A stretch of 64,000 bases of DNA from Sulfurimonas sp. (GTDB lineage Bacteria; Campylobacterota; Campylobacteria; Campylobacterales; Sulfurimonadaceae), in NCBI RefSeq assembly GCF_023229105.1, contig NZ_JALNZY010000001.1, positions 1-64,000 on the forward strand, written 5' to 3'. Each line of letters starts with the position of its first letter. Position 1 is the stretch's first letter. This document shows, one piece after another, positions 1-8,122 of the stretch. Below the pieces are notes generated by a model. That model saw only the letters and a program-made list of their open reading frames with translations, searched no databases and was not told where the DNA came from. Position numbers and translations under genes: made by a program.

Positions 1-68
1 TCAAGATTTCAAAGCTGCCCTTGTCCGCTAATTCTGTGTAGAGTTCAAAGGCAGCTTTGAAATCTTGA
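1..68. repeat. Perfect 19-bp inverted repeat at the window edge
   Basis: Bases 1-19 are the exact reverse complement of bases 50-68, with a 30-bp spacer. The repeat reaches base 1 and may continue outside the window. It lies inside a coding frame, which is unusual for a functional hairpin, and the protein pattern degrades exactly in the outer arm. It could be a fold-back artefact at a contig end or a real hairpin. Confidence 0.75.
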
Positions 69-100
69 GCGTTGTATGCGTCATGTGCTTTTTTTATCAT
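1..100 (-). CDS. Partial TPR/Sel1-like protein, N-terminal end
   Basis: Reading the minus strand from an ATG at base 100 gives about 33 residues beginning MIKKAHDAYNAQDFKAAFELY, which looks like the first helix pair of a Sel1/TPR repeat protein; the frame runs off the window at base 1. No clear Shine-Dalgarno sequence precedes this ATG and the frame stays open further upstream, so the start is uncertain. The last residues (after ELADKG) do not follow the usual Sel1 pattern, and this departure coincides with a perfect inverted repeat ending at base 1 (see the repeat entry), so the most distal part may not be genuine sequence. Confidence 0.4.
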   Translation of the reverse strand, partial: MIKKAHDAYNAQDFKAAFELYTELADKGSFEIL

Positions 101-186
101 CAGTTTAAACCATTGTTTAGAATATATTACGCAAATGATACTCAAAAATGATAAAATTCGGCTAAAGAAAAAAATATGGAAATTAT

Positions 187-2067
187 ATGAATTATGATGT
201 ATTGGTAGTAGGCGGCGGACATGCAGGAGTTGAAGCGGCACTTAGTAGTGCAAGAATGGGAGCTAAAACTCTGCTTGTCTCAATGCTTGCCGAAAATGTA
301 GGTGCGACGAGCTGTAATCCTGCAATAGGTGGATTGGCAAAAGGTCATTTGGTTCGCGAAATTGATGCTCTGGGTGGCGAGATGGCTCTTATTACAGATG
401 AAGTCGGCATACAGTTTCGTATACTAAACCAGACAAAAGGTCCTGCTGTTCGTGGAAGCCGTGCACAGATAGATATGGACAGATACCGTGTAATTGCCAG
501 AAATAAAATCTTAACCACGCCAAATCTTGAACTTGTTCAAGAGATGGTAGAGTCTCTTGTTGTCCAAAACAGTGAGATAAAAGGTGTAAAAACCAACCTT
601 TTAAACGAGTATAGCGCTAAAAAAGTGATTATCACAAGTGGAACTTTTTTACGCGGCGTTATACATGTAGGAGAGATAAAGCAAGTAGGTGGACGTTTTG
701 GTGAGCAGAGTAGTGAAGGACTTAGCATATCGTTAAAAGAGTGCGGGCTTGAAATGGGAAGGCTAAAAACTGGAACATGCGCAAGAGTTGATGCTTCATC
801 TATTGACTTTTCGGTTATGGAGAAGCAGGATGGTGATGAAGTTCCAAGTCCTTTTAGTTTTAGGACCGACCGTGATGAGTTTAGAAAAACTAAAAAGCAA
901 ATTCCATGTTTCATAGCTTATACAAATGAAAATACGCATAGTATCATAGAGAGTAACTTCTACCGAGCACCACTTTTTACTGGGCAAATAGAGGGAACTG
1001 GACCACGTTACTGCCCAAGTATTGAGGATAAGGTTAACCGTTTTAGAGATAAAGATAGACACCATCTTTTTATAGAGCCTCAAACCATGGAAAACACGGA
1101 GTGCTATATAAACGGTATGAGCACATCGCTTCCGCCTGATGTTCAACAACAGATGATTCACTCCGTACATGGCATGGAAAATGCAAAGATAGTTCGTTAC
1201 GGTTATGCTATAGAGTATGATTTTGTGGACCCAAGAGAACTGAAACACTCCTTAGAGACTAAAAAAATTAGCGGTCTTTATTTGGCAGGGCAGATAAACG
1301 GAACAACAGGTTATGAGGAAGCTGCCGCGCAAGGGCTTATGGCTGGCATAAATGCAACTCTAAGTCTGCAAGGCAAAGAGCCTTTAATTTTGCGCCGTGA
1401 TGAGGCGTATATTGGTGTTTTGATAGACGATTTGGTTACAAAAGGCACAAAAGAGCCTTACCGCATGTTTACATCACGCGCTGAGTACAGACTACTTTTG
1501 CGTGAAGAGTCGGCAGATACAAGACTGAGCCGCTACGGACATGCTCTTGGACTTATTGATGATGAAATTTATGCAAAAGTAAAAGTAAAAGATGAGCAGA
1601 TACAAGAGGGGTTAAGACTTTTAAACGAGACTGCTTTTACTCCAAGCAAAGAGTTTCTAGCTGTTTTAGAGAGCATGGGTGAAGAGAAGATAAAAGATAG
1701 TATTACAGCTCAGCAACTCATAGCAAGAAAAAGTTTTGATGTACAAAAGATGCTAAAGCTAGTTCCGGAGTTATCGAAATATGCACCGTATATACTTGAA
1801 GAGATTTTAGTAGAGGGAAAATATGCTCGCTATGTAGATAAGCAAAGCGAAGAGATACAGAAGATGAAAAAGTACCTCAAGATTGAAATTCCACCAAGTT
1901 TTGATTTTAGAAAAATCAGCGGGCTTAGTAAAGAGATAGTTGAAAAGCTAGAAGCTTTCAATCCACCAACACTCCAAGCAGCTTCGCAGATTTCGGGTAT
2001 TACTCCGGCAGCGATAGAGATACTGCATATATTTATAAGAATTTCTATGAAAAATCAGAAATATTAA
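187..2067 (+). CDS. mnmG: tRNA uridine 5-carboxymethylaminomethyl modification enzyme MnmG (GidA)
   Basis: FAD-dependent partner of MnmE; together they install the carboxymethylaminomethyl group on uridine 34 of certain tRNAs in the cytoplasm. The 626-residue length is normal for the family. The N-terminus carries the dinucleotide-binding GGGHAG motif at about residues 9-14, followed by the family signature [17 protein letters not shown] near residue 45 and a GidA-type helical C-terminus. The ATG start is directly before the FAD-binding strand. mnmE is not in the window. The gene stands alone, followed by about 100 bp with no gene before the convergent regulator gene. Confidence 0.97.
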   Translation: MNYDVLVVGGGHAGVEAALSSARMGAKTLLVSMLAENVGATSCNPAIGGLAKGHLVREIDALGGEMALITDEVGIQFRILNQTKGPAVRGSRAQIDMDRYRVIARNKILTTPNLELVQEMVESLVVQNSEIKGVKTNLLNEYSAKKVIITSGTFLRGVIHVGEIKQVGGRFGEQSSEGLSISLKECGLEMGRLKTGTCARVDASSIDFSVMEKQDGDEVPSPFSFRTDRDEFRKTKKQIPCFIAYTNENTHSIIESNFYRAPLFTGQIEGTGPRYCPSIEDKVNRFRDKDRHHLFIEPQTMENTECYINGMSTSLPPDVQQQMIHSVHGMENAKIVRYGYAIEYDFVDPRELKHSLETKKISGLYLAGQINGTTGYEEAAAQGLMAGINATLSLQGKEPLILRRDEAYIGVLIDDLVTKGTKEPYRMFTSRAEYRLLLREESADTRLSRYGHALGLIDDEIYAKVKVKDEQIQEGLRLLNETAFTPSKEFLAVLESMGEEKIKDSITAQQLIARKSFDVQKMLKLVPELSKYAPYILEEILVEGKYARYVDKQSEEIQKMKKYLKIEIPPSFDFRKISGLSKEIVEKLEAFNPPTLQAASQISGITPAAIEILHIFIRISMKNQKY

Positions 2068-2173
2068 CAATTTCTTGACCTACTCTACTACATGTAAGCT
2101 GTGTGTTAAATTTTTATGACAGCCTTTGTATAGTTCTTGATTTTTTTAACATTATCATAAGAGACAATCCATT

Positions 2174-2431
2174 TTATAACGTCTTCGGCAACAGTTCACA
2201 CATATCTATTTCAAGTACATAAGCGATTTTTGCCAGATGCTCTATATTGAAGTGCTGTTTATTATGGTAAATCTCCGCAAGAGAAATGATAGAAACGGAT
2301 TTATGCCCTATCATCTGCGCTAGTTTTAGTTGACTGAGTCCTTTTTCTGTACGTGCTTTTTTAACATTATTGCCTATTTCTACATGTAGGTCATCTATAA
2401 AATCTTCGGGTAAATCTAAAATATCTTTCAT
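2174..2431 (-). CDS. Small XRE-family helix-turn-helix repressor
   Basis: An 85-residue protein consisting almost wholly of a Cro/C1-type HTH domain (about residues 16-80; the recognisable stretch is VKKARTEKGLSQLKLAQMIG). No toxin gene is adjacent, so a solitary transcription factor is more likely than an antitoxin. It is divergent from a PAS-GGDEF diguanylate cyclase, and the 110-bp space between them holds two near-identical 18-bp palindromes, one of which begins 8 bp upstream of this start codon. I infer autorepression and control of the cyclase. The ligand or signal is unknown. Confidence 0.8.
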   Translation of the reverse strand: MKDILDLPEDFIDDLHVEIGNNVKKARTEKGLSQLKLAQMIGHKSVSIISLAEIYHNKQHFNIEHLAKIAYVLEIDMCELLPKTL

Positions 2432-2438
2432 TTAATCC

Positions 2439-2456
2439 AACTTGTTATAAGAAGTT
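2439..2456. promoter_or_regulatory. Palindromic operator 1 of the XRE regulator (putative)
   Basis: AACTTGTTATAAGAAGTT is an 18-bp inverted repeat with one mismatched pair. It lies directly upstream of the XRE gene start, where bound protein would block its transcription. It matches the second palindrome at 2488-2505 in both arms. Confidence 0.65.
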
Positions 2457-2487
2457 GTAAAGTTTATTAGGATAAAATTTTTCTATC

Positions 2488-2505
2488 AACTTGTAATAAC
2501 AAGTT
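2488..2505. promoter_or_regulatory. Palindromic operator 2 (putative)
   Basis: AACTTGTAATAACAAGTT is an 18-bp inverted repeat with one mismatched pair. Its outer arms (AACTTG/CAAGTT) match those of the first palindrome, 49 bp away centre to centre. It lies 36 bp before the diguanylate cyclase ATG, probably over or near its promoter. Confidence 0.65.
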
Positions 2506-2541
2506 AAAATATAAAAAGTGAATTGAAAAGCAGTAATTTAA

Positions 2542-3396
2542 ATGAAGTATGAATCTTATTTACAATATATTTCTTTAATAGGAAAACATGTACCTATTTC
2601 CGTTACCAACACACACGGTGTCATAACTTGCGTAAGTGATGCCTTTTGCAAAATGACGGGTTATTCAGAGCACGAACTTATCGGACAGAAACATTCCCTA
2701 TTGCGTCATTTTGATACAAGAGATGAAATTTATAGCGACATGTGGAGCAAGATATCACAGGGAGTATCTTGGTATGGACGTCTGAAAAATAAGACCAAAT
2801 GTAAAAAGACTTTTTTGGTGGACGAATATATAGAACCTCTGTTCAAAGCCGGCGAAGTCATCGGCTATATGGCTATACGAAAAAACGTCACCAATGAAGC
2901 GGCATTTGAAAAACTTGCAAAAATAGATCCTTTGACGGGGCTATATAACCGTTATGCTATCGAAGAGTTTTTACGTTTGTTCATAGAAGAAGCCCACAGA
3001 TATGAGGTAGAGTTCTCCGTTATTATGATAGACTTGGATGATTTTAAAGAAGTAAATGACATGTATGGGCATTTGGCAGGGGATGAAGTTCTAAAAAGCT
3101 TTGCGACTATTTTTCAAAAAACGATTCGATTGTCCGACCGTGTAGGTCGTTGGGGCGGAGAGGAGTTTTTAGTTCTGCTTCCGCATGCATCATACGAAGA
3201 AGCGTTTGAGTTGGCTGAGCGCGTGCGCGTAAAAACATGCTCTTGTCGATTCGATGAAATAGGATATAAAACCGCAAGTTTTGGAGTTGCGTTGTTTGAA
3301 AAAGGAGATACTCTGACATCATTGATAAACAAAGCAGATCAAGCATTATATATATCTAAAAAAAAAGGTAAGAATCAAGTACGTTGTTTTAGATAA
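2542..3396 (+). CDS. PAS-GGDEF diguanylate cyclase
   Basis: Cytoplasmic sensor enzyme expected to make cyclic di-GMP from two GTP. Residues about 15-115 form a PAS domain (VTNTHGVITCVSDAFCKMTGYS), followed by a GGDEF domain starting at the DPLTGLYNR motif. The active-site loop is GGEEF, which is catalytically competent in the family, and an RLSD inhibitory-site motif sits five residues ahead of it, so product feedback inhibition is expected. No transmembrane segment is visible. It faces a small XRE repressor across two palindromic operators, so its transcription is probably gated by that repressor. Confidence 0.92.
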   Translation: MKYESYLQYISLIGKHVPISVTNTHGVITCVSDAFCKMTGYSEHELIGQKHSLLRHFDTRDEIYSDMWSKISQGVSWYGRLKNKTKCKKTFLVDEYIEPLFKAGEVIGYMAIRKNVTNEAAFEKLAKIDPLTGLYNRYAIEEFLRLFIEEAHRYEVEFSVIMIDLDDFKEVNDMYGHLAGDEVLKSFATIFQKTIRLSDRVGRWGGEEFLVLLPHASYEEAFELAERVRVKTCSCRFDEIGYKTASFGVALFEKGDTLTSLINKADQALYISKKKGKNQVRCFR

Positions 3397-3657
3397 CCTT
3401 GCAATCTCCTCAATATAATCGAACACGAGTGTTATATTTTCGAACTTAAAGATATACCTCTCTTTTGCGTCGTCGCCCCTCTTGGAACTCTGTAAGTTTT
3501 ACGTATATAGGTTACAGAGACCGCATGAAATTTTTTGTCTTTTTTTATGAGAATTATCCTTTTGAAGTTCTCGTTTAGTTATTTTGATATAAGCAGTATT
3601 AATCAGCAAAACAGGTTAAAAGGATAAAATTTTAAAAATTATAAGAGAGATAGAGAA
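3397..3657. other. Intergenic stretch with no recognised feature
   Basis: About 260 bp between the diguanylate cyclase and the next gene. I found no convincing open frame, terminator hairpin or operator; the locally higher GC around 3468-3530 may be remnant coding sequence but gives no clear protein. Confidence 0.5.
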
Positions 3658-4524
3658 ATGAATATCTACTACTATGTACATACTGGGCACAGAATAGGGC
3701 TTGACAGATTTAGAAGAGCATGTACGATAATCCGCTTGTTAAAAGATATGGATATTACGCTTCTTTGTTCGGATTTTCGTATTGCAAATGAGGCGAGACA
3801 TTTTGGTGTGGATAAAGCGGTTGGAATAGATGTGATTAGGAACATTCCTCAAATTGCAAAACATGGCGATAAACTGATATTTGACTCTGAAGAAGCAAAT
3901 CCTATCATGCTTGATGATATGAGAAAATTTTTCTCCACTTTTATCCGTGTAAGCGATGATAAAAATGATAAAAAAGAGCAGGGAGAATTTTTAATTTCTC
4001 CTTATTTAAGTGGCGAGGGCATCTGTAATGCTGTTGCAATAGATGATAAATATTTTCAAGATAAAGAAAAAACAATCAAGCTTTCATACTTTTTCGGCGA
4101 TGATGATTATGAGAAGGATTTAGAGAAAAATTTAGCTTTTGTTGAGGATTTAAACCCTGATTTACTGCTCGGTTTTTATTACTTTTTGGATTATGAAGAT
4201 TCCCTAAAAGGGAAGTTTAATAAGCATCATGAGTTTGAAGAGTATGACGATGTCATTCAAAAGTCAGAAATTCTCATAACATCATCCCCTCAAGCCGTTT
4301 TAGAAAGTTTAGCATCAGGTGCTAAACCAATATATATTCAAAGAGAGGATTATGCTTCAGATTTTCAAGAATTGTTTAAGAAAATGAACATTCCAATCAT
4401 CGAAAATTATGAAAAATGTCAACTCTTGACAACATTGAAAAGCCTTGAAACAAGGGAGTATTACAATGTGCAACATAATAGCGATAAATTACGAGATTTT
4501 ATAAAAGAAAACTTAAATTTATAA
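3658..4524 (+). CDS. GT-B-type glycosyltransferase-like protein, function unknown
   Basis: A 288-residue soluble protein without signal peptide. The N-terminal half begins with a short strand followed by a His-Gly-Arg-like loop (YYYVHTGHRIGLDRFRRA), and the C-terminal half has a pattern typical of nucleotide-sugar binding GT-B folds (SEILITSSPQAVLESLASGA near residues 205-225), as in PseG- or MurG-like proteins. The substrate cannot be told. It lies directly upstream of petABC, but a separate -10 box in front of petA suggests the genes are not strictly one unit. It may also be a degenerate epimerase-like protein. Confidence 0.55.
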   Translation: MNIYYYVHTGHRIGLDRFRRACTIIRLLKDMDITLLCSDFRIANEARHFGVDKAVGIDVIRNIPQIAKHGDKLIFDSEEANPIMLDDMRKFFSTFIRVSDDKNDKKEQGEFLISPYLSGEGICNAVAIDDKYFQDKEKTIKLSYFFGDDDYEKDLEKNLAFVEDLNPDLLLGFYYFLDYEDSLKGKFNKHHEFEEYDDVIQKSEILITSSPQAVLESLASGAKPIYIQREDYASDFQELFKKMNIPIIENYEKCQLLTTLKSLETREYYNVQHNSDKLRDFIKENLNL

Positions 4525-4545
4525 TTACTTAAAACTATTTTAGTA

Positions 4546-4551
4546 TATAAT
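4546..4551 (+). promoter_or_regulatory. Probable petABC promoter, -10 box
   Basis: A perfect TATAAT 34 bp before the petA start in an AT-rich stretch, typical of Campylobacterota sigma-70 promoters, where the -35 element is poorly conserved. Confidence 0.65.
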
Positions 4552-4585
4552 CAGGCTTTAATTTTATACGAAAGAGAGCTTAGAG

Positions 4586-5110
4586 ATGCATAACAGTAGC
4601 CGTAGAGGTTTTATGGGTAAAGCATTTGGTGCCGTTGCAGGTATCGGTGCTGTTGGTTCATTGGTTGCAATGAAAAAGTCTTGGGACCCGCTTCCAAGCG
4701 TTAAAGCCGCAGGTTTTACCACTCTTGATATGACAATATATCCAGAAGGTGAACTAGTAACAGAAAAATGGAGAGGAAAGCCTATCTTTGTTTTGAAAAA
4801 AACAGCTGAAATGATTGCAAGCCAAACAGAGAGCCAAAAGGCAAGAGATGTTGTCGTTGGAGATTCTCATTTTATGATTGCTATTGGTTTATGCACACAC
4901 TTAGGTTGTATCCCAGGTTACAATCCCGCAGAGAAGTCATTTTTATGTGCTTGTCATGGCGGTATGTTTAACTGGGCCGGTGAGGTAACTAAAGTTCCGC
5001 CACCACGTGCATTTGATATTCCTCCATTTAAAATTGAAGGTAACAATATGATTCTTGGCGAAGTAGGTCCGGAATTTCAAGCTATGAAAGATAGCGGAAT
5101 AACGCTTTAA
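4586..5110 (+). CDS. petA: Rieske iron-sulfur subunit of the cytochrome bc1 complex
   Basis: Carries the high-potential [2Fe-2S] cluster that takes the first electron from menaquinol in the bc1 complex. The 174-residue protein begins with a twin-arginine type N-terminus (SRRGFM) and a hydrophobic segment that anchors it. The two cluster-binding loops are CTHLGC and CACHGG, with the two Cys and two His ligands intact. First gene of a petABC operon, 15 bp before petB. The twin-Arg signal fits the usual Tat export of Rieske proteins. Confidence 0.97.
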   Translation: MHNSSRRGFMGKAFGAVAGIGAVGSLVAMKKSWDPLPSVKAAGFTTLDMTIYPEGELVTEKWRGKPIFVLKKTAEMIASQTESQKARDVVVGDSHFMIAIGLCTHLGCIPGYNPAEKSFLCACHGGMFNWAGEVTKVPPPRAFDIPPFKIEGNNMILGEVGPEFQAMKDSGITL

Positions 5111-5125
5111 AGAGGGGGATGAATT

Positions 5126-6340
5126 ATGGCACATTTTACAAAAGCAACAAGTGTTAAGGATTGGTTAAACCAACGCCTAGCAATTGAAAAAGTTGAAAAG
5201 GTTATGGCATCTGAGTATTGGATACCGAAAAATATTAACTTTTTATGGGCAATGGGTATGGTTTTGGCAATTACATTTGCATTACTATTAGTTTCAGGAA
5301 TTTTTCTTTTAATGTATTATCAACCACATGTTGATTTGGCATTTGACAGTGTAAACTTCACTATCATGAGAGAGGTAGATTTTGGTTGGTTATGGAGACA
5401 TGTTCACGGGGTAGCTGCATCTGTAGTTTTCTTGGTTATTTATATTCACATGTTTACGGGCATCTATTATGGTTCATATAAGAAGGGGCGTGAGATGATT
5501 TGGATCTCGGGCATGCTTTTATTTGTGACTTTTTCTGCTGAAGCGTTTAGCGGATATATGCTTCCTTGGGGACAAATGAGTTACTGGGCAGGTATGGTTA
5601 TTACTAACATTTTTAGTCTTGGCGATTTGCACTTAAATGGTTTAGTTGAGTGGATTCGTGGAGATTATGTTCCTGCTCAAGCATTCTTAAGCCGTTTCTT
5701 TATGCTTCACGTACTTCTTTTACCATTGGCTATTATGGGACTTATAGGGCTTCACTTTGCAGCTCTTCGTATTCCACATGTTAATAATCAAGACGGCGAA
5801 GAGATTGATTTTGATGCAGAGAGTAAAAAATACCTAGCTGGCGATAAAGCTGGTTCTAAAGTTATGCGTTTTGCTAATGATTTTATGAGTAAAGATTTAA
5901 TGGTTGTCGGTATATTCCTTATCTTTTTCTTTTATCTTGTATTTTATAATTACGGTTTTGCACTTGATCCTGTAAACTTTGACCCTGCAGATATGCTTAA
6001 AACTCCTGCACATATCTACCCAGAGTGGTACTTCTTGTGGTCTTATGAGATTTTACGTCCATTTTCTGTAAACATCGGTCTAATGGCTTTTGGTTTTGCA
6101 CAAGTTATCTTTGTTCTTCTTCCATGGTTAGATAGAAGCCCAAATGCTGTTCCGGCAAGTCGTCGTGGTGCATTTAAAGTTTGGTTCTGGTTGTTATTAA
6201 TCGATATGATTGTCTTGACAGCCATGGGCAAACTACCTCCAGAGGGTATATTCAGCACTATTGGTTTAGTTGCTGCATTAGCGTTTATAGTTTTATGGGT
6301 TGCACTTCCATTTATAACTATGAATGAAAAAAAAGTATAA
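5126..6340 (+). CDS. petB: Cytochrome b subunit of the bc1 complex
   Basis: Membrane di-haem b subunit that oxidises and reduces menaquinol in the Q cycle. The 404-residue protein is a full-length cytochrome b with N-terminal haem-binding His pairs in WRHVHG and in the helix containing LHVLLLPLAIMGLIGLH, and the quinol-site motif PEWY followed by the second transmembrane block. A strong ribosome site (AGAGGGGG) precedes the ATG. It sits between petA and petC with short gaps, as in other Campylobacterota. Confidence 0.97.
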   Translation: MAHFTKATSVKDWLNQRLAIEKVEKVMASEYWIPKNINFLWAMGMVLAITFALLLVSGIFLLMYYQPHVDLAFDSVNFTIMREVDFGWLWRHVHGVAASVVFLVIYIHMFTGIYYGSYKKGREMIWISGMLLFVTFSAEAFSGYMLPWGQMSYWAGMVITNIFSLGDLHLNGLVEWIRGDYVPAQAFLSRFFMLHVLLLPLAIMGLIGLHFAALRIPHVNNQDGEEIDFDAESKKYLAGDKAGSKVMRFANDFMSKDLMVVGIFLIFFFYLVFYNYGFALDPVNFDPADMLKTPAHIYPEWYFLWSYEILRPFSVNIGLMAFGFAQVIFVLLPWLDRSPNAVPASRRGAFKVWFWLLLIDMIVLTAMGKLPPEGIFSTIGLVAALAFIVLWVALPFITMNEKKV

Positions 6341-6350
6341 GGAGAATAGG

Positions 6351-7298
6351 ATGAAAAATAAAGAACCTTTAATATTGGTTATTGTTATTGCTTTTGCTCT
6401 CCTAACATACTGGTTAGTTGAGCCATTTGCACACTCTCAGATGCATAAACATGTAGAGGGTAAAAATTTTGCTTATGCAGATTTACCGGCTCTTACTAAA
6501 GTAGGTAATGCCGCAAACGGTAAAGAACTTACAATGGGAGCTGCCGGTTGTACCGGTTGTCACTCTATCATAAAAGAGGGAGCACCTGCTGGGATGGATC
6601 CTGTTACTGCTGCGCAGAGCTATGGTGTAAATCCACCAGATCTAGGTGAAGCCGGTGTTCTTTATGATGCTAAGTTTTTAGCAGAGCTGATTAAAAATCC
6701 TGCACATGCACTTAAAGTTGAGCATAAATTTGATGCCGCTAAAGGTCAAATGCACCCAATGGTTGCTTTTTACGGAGCAGGCGGAGATATTGATCAAGAA
6801 GTTGCAGACATGGTTGCATATCTGCAATCAATAGCAGTTAAAAAAGATGAACTAACGCCAAAAATGGCATATGAAAATGCTTGTGGTAGATGTCATGAGA
6901 TGAGATATGAAAAATGGACACAAATAGGAACTAAACCTTCGTTTAAGTTTGAAAAAGATTTATTAGCGTTTGATATTCAAGTGTTAGAGTACCAAAATGC
7001 ATTAACGGCGTATATGGGTAAACTTCCTCCGGATTTATCAATGTACATCCGTTCAAGAAGCGAGCATTTCTTAAGTACCTTTATCGAAAACCCTCAAGCA
7101 CATTTAGCTGGTACAGCAATGCCTAGAGTAGGTATTACGGCAGACACTGCGCACAAAGTTATTGAGCATATGGCAAATTCTGGAGATACAAAAAGAGATG
7201 AAAGAGCGTCTATTGGAACCAATGTGATGTGGTATATTCTTGTTTTTGCTATCTTTGCATTCCTATGGAAAAGATCAGTTTGGAGAGATTTACACTAA
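6351..7298 (+). CDS. petC: Di-haem cytochrome c1 subunit of the bc1 complex
   Basis: Electron exit subunit of the bc1 complex. The 315-residue protein has an N-terminal membrane helix, two c-type haem sites (CTGCH near residue 63 and CGRCH near residue 178), and a C-terminal membrane anchor. Two tandem cytochrome c domains are characteristic of the epsilonproteobacterial bc1 complex, unlike the mono-haem c1 of mitochondria. I chose the ATG at 6351 because GGAGAATAGG directly precedes it; an upstream in-frame start within petB would lack this ribosome site. A strong terminator follows. Confidence 0.95.
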   Translation: MKNKEPLILVIVIAFALLTYWLVEPFAHSQMHKHVEGKNFAYADLPALTKVGNAANGKELTMGAAGCTGCHSIIKEGAPAGMDPVTAAQSYGVNPPDLGEAGVLYDAKFLAELIKNPAHALKVEHKFDAAKGQMHPMVAFYGAGGDIDQEVADMVAYLQSIAVKKDELTPKMAYENACGRCHEMRYEKWTQIGTKPSFKFEKDLLAFDIQVLEYQNALTAYMGKLPPDLSMYIRSRSEHFLSTFIENPQAHLAGTAMPRVGITADTAHKVIEHMANSGDTKRDERASIGTNVMWYILVFAIFAFLWKRSVWRDLH

Positions 7299-7311
7299 AC
7301 TATCCAAAATA

Positions 7312-7340
7312 ACTTGCCTCTTCTGAGGCAAGTTTCCTTC
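7312..7340 (+). terminator. Rho-independent terminator after petC
   Basis: Nine-base-pair stem ACTTGCCTC/GAGGCAAGT with a TTCT loop, followed by a short T-rich tract. It closes the petABC operon. Confidence 0.85.
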
Positions 7341-7397
7341 AGCAACTTCAAACTCAACTCTAAAATAACAGTATATAAATCACTCAAAAAATTAAAA

Positions 7398-7862
7398 CTA
7401 CTCTTTTGTACTTACAACTAAAGTATTACAGATGATATCATGAAGAGCTTTTTTGTCTTTTCTATAAAATGGCACAAGGAGCCCTAAAAGTGTAGTAGCA
7501 GTAAACAAAAAGGCTACAAACCGCAACAGAGCTCTAAAAAAACTTAGATTTTTCCCTGTTTTATCATCTACAACTTTTAATTCGTAAGCTTTTTTCCCCG
7601 GAGTTTGCCCAAACTTGCTCAAAAGCACAGCGTAGATTAGCCCATAGAGAGACACACCAATAAGCGGTGCTAATTGTGAAGACTGAAACGCATCTTTACC
7701 ATCTAAAGCAACATAAGTTATAAGGTAGAGTATGGGAGCATATATCATAAACAGATCTGTAATAAAAGCTTTTACTCTTGAACTATAATGTGCATAGTGG
7801 AGTTTATTTATCTTTTTTTTCTCTGTAATGTGCTTGTTTTTTTTTAGGTTTCTAAATCTCAT
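7398..7862 (-). CDS. RDD family membrane protein
   Basis: A 154-residue inner-membrane protein with the RDD-domain features: an Arg-Asp pair in the first helix region (RVKAFITDLF) and the amphipathic KFGQTPGKKAYELKVVD motif between helices, then a last hydrophobic helix. RDD proteins are of unclear function; some are implicated in ion exchange. I took the ATG at 7862, giving MRFRNLKKNK, because the longer upstream frame is hydrophobic sequence unlike the family and overlaps the porin gene on the other strand. Convergent with petC across the terminator. Confidence 0.75.
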   Translation of the reverse strand: MRFRNLKKNKHITEKKKINKLHYAHYSSRVKAFITDLFMIYAPILYLITYVALDGKDAFQSSQLAPLIGVSLYGLIYAVLLSKFGQTPGKKAYELKVVDDKTGKNLSFFRALLRFVAFLFTATTLLGLLVPFYRKDKKALHDIICNTLVVSTKE

Positions 7863-8033
7863 GGCGCAATTATAACAAAGGAAAAGAACATTTTTAATGT
7901 CTAGAAGTATAAAGCAGTGCTTAAAATGTAGAATTAGCAAATAAAAGTCAACAAAATGACAATGAAAGGGTAAATTTAAACTAAATTTAAAAATTAGAGA
8001 GGTAGAATATGTGAGGTCGTAATTGCCTATAAC

Positions 8034-8083
8034 TAGAAGTGATATACAAGCTATAAGATTTATAGCGTTATATATCACTTCTA
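8034..8083 (+). promoter_or_regulatory. Long nested hairpin in the porin 5' leader region
   Basis: A 13-bp perfect outer stem (8034-8046 with 8071-8083, TAGAAGTGATATA/TATATCACTTCTA) encloses an inner 6-bp stem (GCTATA 8050-8055 with TATAGC 8061-8066). It lies 39 bp before the porin ATG and has no T tract, so it is more likely an mRNA stabilising or regulatory leader structure, or a protein-binding palindrome, than a terminator. Confidence 0.55.
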
Positions 8084-8122
8084 TAAAGAGGGTGATTAAG
8101 AGACAAAAAACAGGAGAATTAA

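Noticed and set aside
796..1248. Antisense 150-residue frame inside mnmG, and similar antisense frames inside petB, alaS and the cytochrome genes
   Set aside because: All are shadows of strongly supported genes, with no recognisable domain or ribosome site.
3397..3657. Possible small RNA or gene remnant after the diguanylate cyclase
   Set aside because: No stable hairpin with a T tract, no -10 box with spacing to a terminator, and no coherent protein fragment could be read.
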